Positions 25,001-36,400 of a stretch of DNA of 64,000 nucleotides are shown here, in pieces. The first letter of the stretch is position 1. Every line of letters begins with the position of its first letter. Where the stretch lies: contig NC_053191.1 of the NCBI RefSeq assembly GCF_905163445.1, positions 9,176,001 to 9,240,000 on the forward strand, read 5' to 3'. The notes under the pieces are model-generated. The model was not told the origin of the DNA and did no database searches. It worked only from the letters and a program-made list of their open reading frames with translations. The stretch is from Pararge aegeria. Lineage: Eukaryota > Arthropoda > Insecta > Lepidoptera > Nymphalidae. Position numbers and translations under genes: made by a program.

Positions 25001-26398
25001 ATGAATTGAACTCCACTGGACCACAAAGTTTAGTGCCAGTAATCACTGTTGCGACGTCATTGTCATCTCTAGTATCAGTACATTATTACTCAAAGATGTG
25101 ATGGCACTCTTTTCATTAGCTAAAACAAAGAATAATTTGTTAAAAAGGCACCTACTTATACTATAAATAACAAAATCAGTACCTACTTTAAGGTCATTTG
25201 GACAATTGAAGGGAACAAGGCCAGAATGATGTATATCCAATCTTGGGGCTTTTAAAATTATGTTAGTGAAATGCAGCTATAATTCAGCAACTGAAGTAAT
25301 ACGTTCATGACATCCATAATTAATCAGTCTTTTAAAACAATAATAAACGTAATCACAGATTTACCCTTGTAACAGCGCAATACCAGTTAAAAATATATTG
25401 TTTTCTCGTTAACAAAATAATGTGTTTACTAGTATGAAAGAAGAGTAAACTACGATTCTGAATATAACTACGATTCTACATAGTTATAGTTAGTACAAGT
25501 ACATAGACTGTTATTCAAGTAGGCTGCCTAACAGGGCAACTAATGAGTGCGGTGGAGGGAGTGCGTCTGGCGGCCGGCTGGGCTCTGCTTGCGCGCCAAT
25601 ACTCCCAATGAGTATACAAAAAGGATAGCGCACTATATACTCATACAACATAGCAATCATAAAACAAGAGTTTTGATATGTTATAATAGTCAATAAAAGA
25701 AAAAAAAATTAGACCAATATTAAATAAGCCTGGTACCCTTCAATTGTTATTACAAAATTGAATATTAAACCTTGTTCTGCTATTTTATAGGTATATTTTG
25801 TAATACCTACGGGTAATAACTAGATAATAATATTATCAATAAATAAATTCTGATTTAGGTATTTTCTCACTGGCCCACTTTAACACTAAAATTATTGGTG
25901 AACTAATTCGAGCTAGTTTGCATTTTTTACAATATTTATTTTTGAAAGGTTTCATTGTTTGTTAGGAGTAATTGTGTCTTAGGCGCTGTCTACTAATCTA
26001 TATAAACACTTAATGCTTCGCTTTTTACGATAAAAAAAGTGTAATATTTTATCCAGCCTGATAATAGCTCAACCTCATATATAGTGCGTTGAGTTGCATT
26101 GCATCGACACTGCTTCGTTTTCGTGCTTTGCGTTTTGGCTACAATAGGTTCTGACTACGCAAAACAACGCACTAATAAGGCATTTATGGTCAGCGGGTTG
26201 CGGTGGCGCGGCGTCCCGTATATATTTTGACGAATTGGAGGGCATACAGCGAGCAGGCCACGCTACCAGGCGCCTTTATGACAATATGGTCCTAGAAGGG
26301 CAGACGCAACAAACAAACAAATGCGCCGCTTACTTGTTTTCTAAATGCCATCCCCTGATATCTGCCGCAGCTCTCACGAAGCTTTGCCACTGGTGCCA

Positions 26399-26460
26399 AT
26401 CCTGTTGTACACAAATCTCTAAAGTGAATTAAATTGACAGAACAACAAGTAGTGCCATCA
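26399..26460 (+). repeat. Dispersed repeat fragment shared with 43877-43935
   Basis: CTGTTGTACACAAATCTCT, an AT-rich spacer and AAGTAGTGC occur in the same order at both sites. No further homology is obvious, so this is a short relic of an unnamed repeat. Confidence 0.5.
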
Positions 26461-26854
26461 TTTTCATTATGTCATTTTATATCATTTTCAATCTGTGGAT
26501 TACAGCACTATTTTAAGAACTGTCAATTTATCGAGATGTATAGCTACAACAGAATAATTGGCATCATTGGAACTTAATTTTTCCAAAACTTTGTTGATCT
26601 ACGGTCACAAACCGAAAACTACATTAAGCTACAAAATTACTCATTTATAGGCTAGCGCTCGAGCTCTTTATACACAGAACAACACAATTTTATAATATTC
26701 TGCTATGGGAATTCATAATTAAAGTGGGCTGGTCTCACACTTATTATGTTCCGGGGGTCTATCTCTAAAATTAAAAATAGCTAACTTAATAGTTCAGCAA
26801 GTACCTACTAAAGACAAGTAATTTGTGCAGTTCAAATGTTTCGATGAAACCCTT

Positions 26855-26860
26855 TTTATT
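26855..26860 (-). terminator. Candidate polyadenylation signal for CNGL
   Basis: AATAAA on the gene strand, about 77 nt beyond the TAA that closes the frame after the internal TGA. Its position is compatible with the mRNA covering the whole extended frame. Confidence 0.4.
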
Positions 26861-26936
26861 CAGATAACTTACATACTATCAACACAATAAATAAATTATT
26901 AAATAAGTTAGATGTACTTACAACAATACTGAGATA

Positions 26937-27284
26937 TTACATGGAGAAATAAATTACTATAAAATGTGTATCGTTCACAATGACAATAATTATAACTAAT
27001 TGACCTCTAACATCAAATCGGTCCAGCGACCTTTCAAGATCGTCTTCGATTATTGACCCACCAGACAGTTTCTGTTGTTTATCCAATCCATTCCTCGGAC
27101 CGGTAACAACTACGTTTTCATTTAAATCAACTTTTCGGCTACCACTACTACTAACTTTTGGACCAGGATTATTATTTTCTACGTTTACAGTTTCATGATT
27201 ATGTAATATGTTTTTTTTACAATGCTGGGGTTTGGCATCTTTTTTTGTTATTTCAGTTCTTAGTGGGTCTTGTTGTTTACCGGA
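26937..27284 (-). CDS. In-frame extension of CNGL beyond TGA (115 codons)
   Basis: Immediately after the TGA at 27287-27285 the same frame stays open for 115 codons to TAA 26939-26937. The translation is hydrophilic, Lys/Asn/Ser-rich and like the preceding tail. It begins SGKQQDPLRTEITKK and later contains SIIEDDLERSLDRFD. Its last ~20 residues (VIIIVIVNDTHFIVIYFSM) look less like conserved protein and may be non-coding. The stretch could be a readthrough extension, the true tail broken by a nonsense allele or sequencing error, or chance. Confidence 0.45.
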   Translation of the reverse strand, partial: SGKQQDPLRTEITKKDAKPQHCKKNILHNHETVNVENNNPGPKVSSSGSRKVDLNENVVVTGPRNGLDKQQKLSGGSIIEDDLERSLDRFDVRGQLVIIIVIVNDTHFIVIYFSM

Positions 27285-27431
27285 TCAGAGCTTTTTATGA
27301 GATTCACTACTTGAACTCTTAAGAGAGCCGTATCGTCTGTTTCCAGGGACGGTCGAAGGAGTGTCGCGATCCAAACTCGCCGCTCTCAATATGAGACCTC
27401 TTGAAGGCAGTAAAGATGGCCCAGGTGTTGT
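27285..27431 (-). CDS. CngL: CNGL exon T (to first stop, TGA)
   Basis: The acceptor ATTATAG precedes 27431 and the exon is entered in phase 0. It encodes 48 residues, from TTPGPSLLPSRG to SSSSESHKKL, then TGA at 27287-27285. The frame carries on after this stop. Confidence 0.8.
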   Translation of the reverse strand, partial: TTPGPSLLPSRGLILRAASLDRDTPSTVPGNRRYGSLKSSSSESHKKL

Positions 27432-30400
27432 CTATAATTAAAAATACATAATGATAACAAATGAAGTTTCTGTAGTGCGAATTCACAACAGCTTTTGAGC
27501 ATGAATATTGCTCATCATGTTTTGAAATTTTTATTGTATTTCAAATTATGAGTTTTATAAATAAGCAGACAGATATTAAAATCTATCTGTGTGGTGAAGA
27601 CAAATCAGAACATAGCAATGGGTATTAATGCTTACGATCGCAATATAACTGTTGCCAAATTACGTAGTTTAAGATGAAACATAATGAATGCTTAAATTAT
27701 TTTATGTATAGTTTTGACAAGTTCGTGTCCATAAAACCAATCAAAACTTCTAAAAGCTCGGAAAACCAAAGAAGGGTTAGAAGAGAGGTAAAAATATACC
27801 TGTTCTCCGACGGATCCGACACGATACTGTCGTCGGCCAGTGTCCGCAAAGGCAGTCTCCAACGAACGGTGCGATGTGTCGCTCGTCTGTGATAGCAGTT
27901 GTGTAGTAGAACTTGAATCCTCCATGTTGGAGAGGTCATCTGGGCTGTCTTCACGCTGTGGGGTATCGGATTCCTGAACACCAAGTATTTTAAATTTGGA
28001 ATTGGGAACTACCTTTTTTGAATTCCTTTTTGAATGGTTTTTATGAGGCATAGTACCGAAATGATAAATCGCTTGGCGGTACGTCTTTGTCGTCTTTGTA
28101 ACCAAGGTGATATGCTACTTATCAAACCCGTGAAGGAATCTACTAAGTTGCAGTGCAATTGATGAATAGTAGATTTTGGTACATATGTATGTAGTAGTAT
28201 TTATATGAAATCGAATTTAATCATTAACATCAGAAGCAGCCTAAAACGTTAATTGATGATCGCTTTATTAGAGCGCGGCACCGCACACATTTTCTCACCT
28301 TCCTAACACCAGTGCTATCATTTTAAGGTCATCTGTCCAGCAGGCTGGAGGTCGTTAAACATTACGCTTAGCGATTTGCGGTCACCAGAACGCGTCTGCC
28401 TCATCGGCCATAAGTTCTACGTCAGACATGAACCCACTTTCTGCTGATTCAACTTGCTAATCGTGTGAATTTGTCGTACCTACAATTTTATTTAAAGAAA
28501 TTTATACCTCTTCTAAGTCTCTTAAAGTTGAAGGATAATGATGTCGTCTGCCGTCATCTCTTTCCTTTTCCCGTTCCCTCTTTTCTAATTCATCGGCCAG
28601 CATCATTACTTCCCAATCACTTCCACTGCCAGCAAACACTAAAAATTTGATTTGTCAATTTGTAAAATCAATTTTCGATACATAGTAAAGATAACATATC
28701 ATATCAATTTTAATGAAAGGGTTTACATACCTCTAATAGGTGATTCATTTCCATGACTAGAGAAACCACGGCCTCGTTTAGAGTTACTGTCTACAAATTC
28801 TTCGAATACCGGCGTGCGCGGTACTGACTCGGAATCACTACTTGATGATGTTGACGTACTAGAAAAATTTATATTATTATAAGTGGCTAGATATAAAAAA
28901 AAATTAAACAGGAAAAAAGATTTTAAATGCAATAGTTTGAACGTATCATAAGATTGACCGTAAAAGGTTAATTATTATTAGTCAGAAAAATGGGCTACGT
29001 ACGAAAATGAAGGAAAATGATCATAACTATTGTAATACCTTTCACTCCAACTAAGGTCGCTGCCCATATCCAGCACCACATCATTGCAATTTGTGTTCTT
29101 TGATGTAGCACCACGGTTATAGCCGAAGAAAGAACCTAGACTAAATTTGCGTTGTTGCCTATGTGATCTTTGTTCTGTAAGTAAAAAAATACGGTAAAAC
29201 CTGATTGACACACAATATAAAAGGTCCAAAACATGATATTCATGTATAACAACAATAAAACATATATATATTTCATGGACATATTTATCACTCACTTATA
29301 TCTTTTCTTCCCGTTTGATGCATTCCTGTGTCCACGGAAAGGGTTTTTTTTATTTTGCTCTTAGTGTTATCGAGATGCGTGCCGAAGAATTGAAAGGGAT
29401 GTATTCCTCGTCTGCTAGTTCGGAGACTAGATTGTTCTGGACTAAGTAGCGAACGGTCTTCGGAAGTGGTATGCGGTGATAATGGCCTGCAATAGCAATA
29501 TTTAAATGTTTATATGCTTATAAATGATACTTTTTTGAGCCTCCCTTTTGTCCCCCCTTTTGTTTGTTTTGTTTGTTTGCATGCGGGAGATCGAACTCTG
29601 TCCCCCCGACAGAGTTCGATCTCCCGCATGCATCTATTAACATTTTGGAGATACGTGCCTTTTTATTTTAAGCAAAAAATACACTTGAAGGGATAACGTC
29701 GTAAGGAAACTTGGCTGCCAAAGAGCTCTCCATAATGTAGAGAAGACGTTTGGCCTGCGTGGTAGTCAAGAGCCTAGCACATGTCTCTCATCTCTCAATG
29801 ACATGAAATGTTTAAAAGAGAAGTTATTTCAATATTTAAATAGACATTCTTTTATACTATTGATGAATTTTGAATGACATTTGGTTGTAATTATTAATTT
29901 ATTTGTATTCTTTGACATGTGCCCATATAAACTTAATTGTAATTTATTATTTTGTTAATTGTATTGTGTTATTATAAACATTGTAATTGCCAATATCTTA
30001 ATTGTACCTAGTAGTAACAAATTAAAATTTTAAACACTACCCTGAAAACAATTTGCATGCCAAATTTGGCGTGGTACAGTTAAGATCTGCATATATTTTT
30101 TTCCTGTAACACCTATTTACCTGTATCAGCAAATAAATAATGTAAAATTTATAACGTCACCTTGTCAAATCTTGCAACTCTAATGTTTCTTGGTTACTTT
30201 GATCATCCCATGATTTTCTTTGTTTCAATTTTTCAGCTCGTTTTCTCGAATAAGTACCAGCTTTCCCATCTAAATTTAAATCTAAACGTTTCGATTTGCT
30301 TACAGTCCAGTCGTCTTTACTAGAAGTTTTACTTGCTCTATTCGATAAAGAATCTGCTAAACTTTGTAGTTCTGAATAAGAGAGCTTTGTTAATTCTATT

Positions 30401-33400
30401 CCTTCAGTAATTTCTGTAAGTGTTTCTTCCGTTAACTCTTCGTTAGTTACAGTGTCTTCGGGCGATTTTAGCGAAATTTCTTGTTCTAACAATTTAGGGT
30501 CTTCATCAGTTACTTCTGGTGGTGAGGTCGTAAACACTGTATCTAAAGAGTCACCTCTCTAAAACATAGTAAGAATTATATTATTTATGTATATTGAAAC
30601 GATCATGACTGTTGTGGATTTAGCTAAATAAAAGATACTTAAATTCTACAGAACTAAGATTATTACCATAAATCCTTCATCGATGACAGATATATTATCG
30701 TCACTTCCAGAACTAGTATTTTTCGATTGCTGTTGGTTTAGTGTATTACTATTACTTTTATTTAATTCTGGCATATCCGAAAACGCTGTTTCTCTCGTCG
30801 ACGGTACTGATAGACCAAGTCTTTCTAGTTCTTGTATACGATTTTGAAGCTGACTTATTATTTCATCACGTTTGCGAACTTCGTTTTCTAAACTGTTGAA
30901 TCTTCGGAGAATAAAATAAATTAGTTACTATTAGTATTATTTTTTTATCTTATATTCAATTGAATAAGAACAGTAATATTATTATGGTAAATTGCAGTAT
31001 ACCTTTCCTGAAACTTTCCTTGAACTTCGTGTAAATGCCCTTGTATTACTTGTTTGATTCCAAGAAGCACTTCACCGAAGTATTCTTGTTCTTCAATAGA
31101 ACCTGGAAAAAAGAGAAAGATTAATTAAATATATTTATGTCTATTATGACATAAATATAATAAACTAATGTTCATTTTGTTAAAATAATACGAAAATTTA
31201 CCTCTTAATAATTTTCTTTGATTAGCTACTGCTGATATTATCGTTATTTTGGATTTTTCAGAAGGTACTCGAATATCCTCCGGCCGGAGTGATTTATAAT
31301 CATATGGCGGTTCAACATTATCTTGCGGTTTGTTATCGATTCCTACATTAGATTCAAAATTTTGTGTATTTGAAACAGATTTTACATTACAATTATTAAT
31401 TTGATTTTGAGGAGGTAAAGGAGTTTCTTTAGTATCTGATATAGTTATTTCTGGAGGAGATGATTGGGTTAAAGAAGAGGCTAAAGGTGTAGTAACAGTG
31501 AATACTTCGTCTGTGTCATCTAAAGGTATACTGGTAGGAGGCGAAGGTAAGGTATGACGGTGAAATGTTACACTTTTTGAAAATTTGGAGTGTCTTGCTG
31601 CATACCCTTCCAAGGTTGGTGCACGAATTAATTTTCTTAATTCATTGCTTTTTTCGGGACTCTCCGTGGGAGTGACATCTTCAGATAATTTCTTTAAAAT
31701 AGACTTGAGTGTGCGTCTTTCAAGTGTTTCATTTGATTCATGCATTTCTACTGTATCGGAAGATTTTCGTTTGAATTTTCGTTTGTCCATTGTACTACCT
31801 TCGGAATGACTTCTTGTAAGCGTATCGGATAGTAAATCTTCTGAAGATCCCGTGCAGTCTAGACTTGAACTTCTGATTTTAATCACTTTTTCAAGTTCTG
31901 CCAATTTCTGTCTTTCGTTTAATATTTTAAGTTTTTTAACGAATGGTAGACCACCATACTCTGGAGACAGATCATCTATGGATCGGTATTTTTTGTCTTT
32001 TGATAGTAAACCACTGCCTACTGTGGAAGGTATTCGATCGTTTGACCTAGTAACACAAGTTTGACCTTTCTTTGGCGACATAGTTAGCAAATCCAAAGAT
32101 TTCTGTTGGACTGGTTCTAACCCAGTCGATTGGGAAATCAGCGAACTGTCTTTCTTGTCTGTGTCACTTTGAATAACAGTATTATTGTTGTCTATTTTAA
32201 CAAGTTCTGCTGTATTTATTTTAGGCACACAAATATTTGATTCCAAACATCCAACGACAGGCCTTTCAACTGTATTCTCTTTTTCACTTTTATCCTCAAA
32301 ACTAGATTTACTATAACTTTTTGATTCCCCAAGTATTGCAGCTTTTTTAAGTTTATTCCATGGTTTTTTATTTTTTGTTTCCTCTTGGGATTCTTTTCCC
32401 TGTACCGGATTTATTTCAACAGAAGCTTTCTCACAAATTAATGTTTTACATTTCTCTGTGGAAGATGTTTCAGTTTCTTTTGGCGAAGTCCCACTTTGCA
32501 ATATTTTTAATTTGTCTCGAAAAGTCGATCCCATAGACTTAGCAGGTGATTTGATTTTACTTACGACAGAGTGGGGTATAGATATTGTATTTACTTCAGT
32601 TTTTGGCGTTGGTTCTACGAAAGCAGCTGGTTTTTCGCTGATGTCTTTGTTGAGAGGCTGGCATACCGCCGTACCATCACTTTGAACTTGTAGAATTTTA
32701 TCTTTAAAACTAACTTTCGGTTTAGATGTTCCATCACTTGATCCCGATGAGTTTTTCCTAGACATTTTTGTCGTTGGGCTTTGAAGTTTACCAGGTGAAC
32801 TAGATTCTGACCCTTTTCTTAAAGGACTTAAATTTTTTACAGTAGGACTCAGAGGGCTTTTTATTGAGCTAGGACTGATTGTTTCGGAGCTGGATGGTTG
32901 ATTACTAGTAGTAGGTGTTAATTGATTTTTTTCTCTTTCATCTTTTGCTTTAAGCAACAGTAATCTTTGCAATAAAGGAAGCCCTGCACCAATTACCTCT
33001 GGTTCTACATCAGGTGCAGAACTTGTTGAGGGAATAGGATGCAACGCTGGAGGTGATATTATTGATGATGTCGAATTTCTTTGTTTCGCTACCTTTTCTT
33101 CGCGATCCTGAAATATTAAGTTAAGTTTGTGTTAGTTAATATGTCAGTTAGTTAGCATGCTAAATTATGTTTTTATCTAATCATGAATATTTATATTATG
33201 TATGCACCTGTTTCTCTTTAAGTAACTTAAGACGAGATAGTAATGGTAGTCCAGCGCCTATTGGAGAAATTATTTTTTCACCATCTTTGCTTCCTGAAGT
33301 TGTTTCACCATTATCCTAAATTGAAATAACAAAAAGTAAAGTACAGTAATTTTATAAGCTACCGTACTGAAAAAATTAATCGACAATCAAGATACGATGG

Positions 33401-36400
33401 CCTACTCAACTAAACCAGAATATATTGGTAAAACTTACATCTTGATTCTGGTGTTGCGAGTCATCACTTTCAACCCTCGGCATGCGTCGTAATTTGGGTT
33501 CACTGCTCGCCAACGACTGAAGCTCTAATGATTCGCCCGATCGTCGCCCCACCCGGGATCTACTGCGTATTGCATTGCGAATTCCCTGTTCAAAGATAAA
33601 AATAGCTTAAGAAATAGTAAGAATTCGAAATAATCAGACAATATGCTATAACTTATAAGGCTAAAAAGACTAGCCTTGACGTCAGTTCTAAGCTTGTGGA
33701 CTATTCGTTTAGAAGTGCTGTCTTCCCCTCCAGCTTTATCAGGGCTTACTTCACCTAAAACAAAAAAAAGACAGATAACAAGAAGGCATCCATACGAAAT
33801 TTAGTGGGAGCTATTTCTCTGTGCATTTTATTTGCAAATTATCCCATAATCTGTATAAGTAAGATTTTAGCGCCATATCACATTTAAGATAGGTCGAATA
33901 TCAATAGCTATATCACAAACGGGTAAAACTTATGTATATGGCTGTATACGTCACAAATACTACAGCCACATCATAAACCCAGTATACAAGCTTTTTAATA
34001 GTTTATGAGCATATATATTTATATATCTTTGGTGCAAATGAATTTCTTACCTGTCGTCTTACTTTTGACTTTCTGCCTTGACATATTTTTCGCCTCTTGC
34101 AAACGTTTTCTGCCTAAGGTTTGCAGTATATCTTGGGCTTCAGGATAGTCCTTCATAGCAGCTAAGACATCTTCTCTCGAAAGTGAAAAGAGTTCGGAGT
34201 AACCAACTGATCTGACATCTGCTGTGCGTCTGAAGAGATGAATAAAATGGTTATTCGAACACCGTTGGTTTCCAAAAACATCACCGTTGGGGCCTTTTAA
34301 CTTTTGTAGAAAATAAATAGTCAAAAAGATTAAAAAATATCTTCAAATATTTTAGAGTTGGTCTTATTTAAAATTAATAACTCTTTCTGTCAACTTACAG
34401 TTTTATAATAAGAATTTTTATGTACTAAAATAACTTAATAAAATACGTCTTCGAAACCACCGCAGCGATTGTTTCAGATACTGGCAGTATTGTTCCTTTG
34501 AACGGTCAAACCAATTCTTTGGCCAAGGTAACTGCCAGCTCTAGGAACAAAAGTAGACTCGTTATCTCTGTTTGACAGTTCTTTAAGCTGGATCCCCCTT
34601 TCCCCGCTACCCTGAAGTCTCACTCAAAAAGGCACAAAGATGATACTTTTATCAAGGTTTTCATATATGTGCCTATTGACCTGCTCGGCACTTGTACAAG
34701 CCGTACCCACCATTGATGAGGTCGCCTGAATGTTGATGCTATAGGTTATTAATTATAGTATAAACATGGTTTTAATATGGTAAAATATATCAAGTCTCGC
34801 GGAAAACCAGAGTACAATCTATCTCCATTCTAAATTTGAGTTAAAGTCAGTAGTTTTTGCGTGAAAGAGTATCAAACATCCATATATCTATAAATACGTA
34901 TATCCTAACAAACTTTCCCGCTAATAATATCAACACGTATGTGATCGTATCGATTCATAGCCGTGATTTTTACTCACGTAATCTTCTACAGCTATTTAGG
35001 GTTTCACCGAAAACCGAATAACACATAAACATTAAAGATGGGATATCAATAACCATAAAATCTTTATGCGTAAAATAAAATACTCCAAAATTTTTATGTT
35101 GACATTCATAAAAAGGTTTACAGTCGTAATTTAAGCACCTGTTAAATGCATCGAAATGATGAGCTTAGATTTAAAATTTTATAACATTTAAAAAGGCGGA
35201 GGATCTCAGTAGATTACCTATTGATTTTTATATTGTGTGTTTTCCGAACGTCGAATATTCTGAGGCTACTACGATCGAGTAGGTAATTCTTTTTCATTTG
35301 GCACAGGAAGCTTACCATTGAAATTTCTGTAACTTTGGTTGATGAGTTATTGCCAGTTATGCTTCAAGGTATAATTTTCTTAAATGTTTTGAGCCTGCTT
35401 TATAATTTTAGCATTGCGAAACAGTGCAAATATACTTATAAAGAACTTTGTTAGTTTGATTGGTTCTCCTTATTGATTATATATTGATATTTTTGATGAT
35501 TTTTAAAATATACATTTGATTGTTTAGCTAAAAGACAAGTAAAAGAAAAATAGACTATTCAAGCAAGTTCGTTAATAAGTTTTATGTGGCATTTGAAGTT
35601 CCGAACACTGAACATCATAAAGTAAAAACCTTTATAGGTTCACTTTATTGTCTATCTTTCCGTCCGTCCCTTAGTCCATGTGTCTCGGCTCGGCTGTGGC
35701 CTTTGTACTCGGTAATGGCTTTAGGTACTGAGTTCAACTTTATACTAAATACTAAAGTCTTATTGGTGTAAAAAAATCACGTTTCTAGTTTAACGAAATG
35801 AATAGATTTTTAAACTGCCTTTCAGAGCGTGTATAGAATTTTTAGTAAAAACTGAAAGGGTACTTTTTAATGACGTTTACAATCTTGAAATTTGGCACCA
35901 ATTTCGGTTTTTTGGCACAAGTGAAGACAAATCCAGAATTTAATGATTCCAATCTCCGTGTTGTGTTATTGCCATAATGTATTAATCATCAAGTATCACA
36001 ATTATTATCAAAGGGTTTCATATGCATATACCTATTGTAAAAAGCATATCTAATAAATCCATGCACCTTTCTGACGTTTTAATTGTACCATCACTAAGAG
36101 TTAATAGTATTGAATGCCTTTGAAATATTTCAGTTTAGAATACAACTTACTTGTTCAAGCCATCAAGGTTTAATATGCCGATTTCGCCAAAAAAATCACC
36201 CGCTTTCATCGTAGTCAAAACTCGGCCGGTCTCTGATATAACTTCTAAAATACCATCCGCTATTATAAACATCTCGCGAGCAACTTCACCTAAAATGATA
36301 AATTAACACTGATTACTTTTAAGTGGACATATGGGTAAAATTGCGTTAACGCCGACCAACGCTGCGTTTACCCACCACTTTACGCACAACGTAGCGTTGG

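Larger units (their letters stand above)
19782..26936. other. Intergenic interval between LRR gene and CNGL, no gene seen
   Basis: Both flanking genes are on the - strand, so the LRR promoter should lie just right of 19781. A short CACTTGT/TGTCACTT direct-repeat cluster lies at about 19985-20035. Otherwise I see a GATA/GGAT microsatellite (20277), a dead RNase H LINE (20600-21590), a SINE fragment (about 21950), a repeat segment near 26399 and AT-rich sequence. No coding exon could be supported. Confidence 0.6.

Noticed and set aside
31585..32685. Plus-strand open frames of 70-75 codons
   Set aside because: Antisense shadows of the 1.9-kb CNGL exon K.
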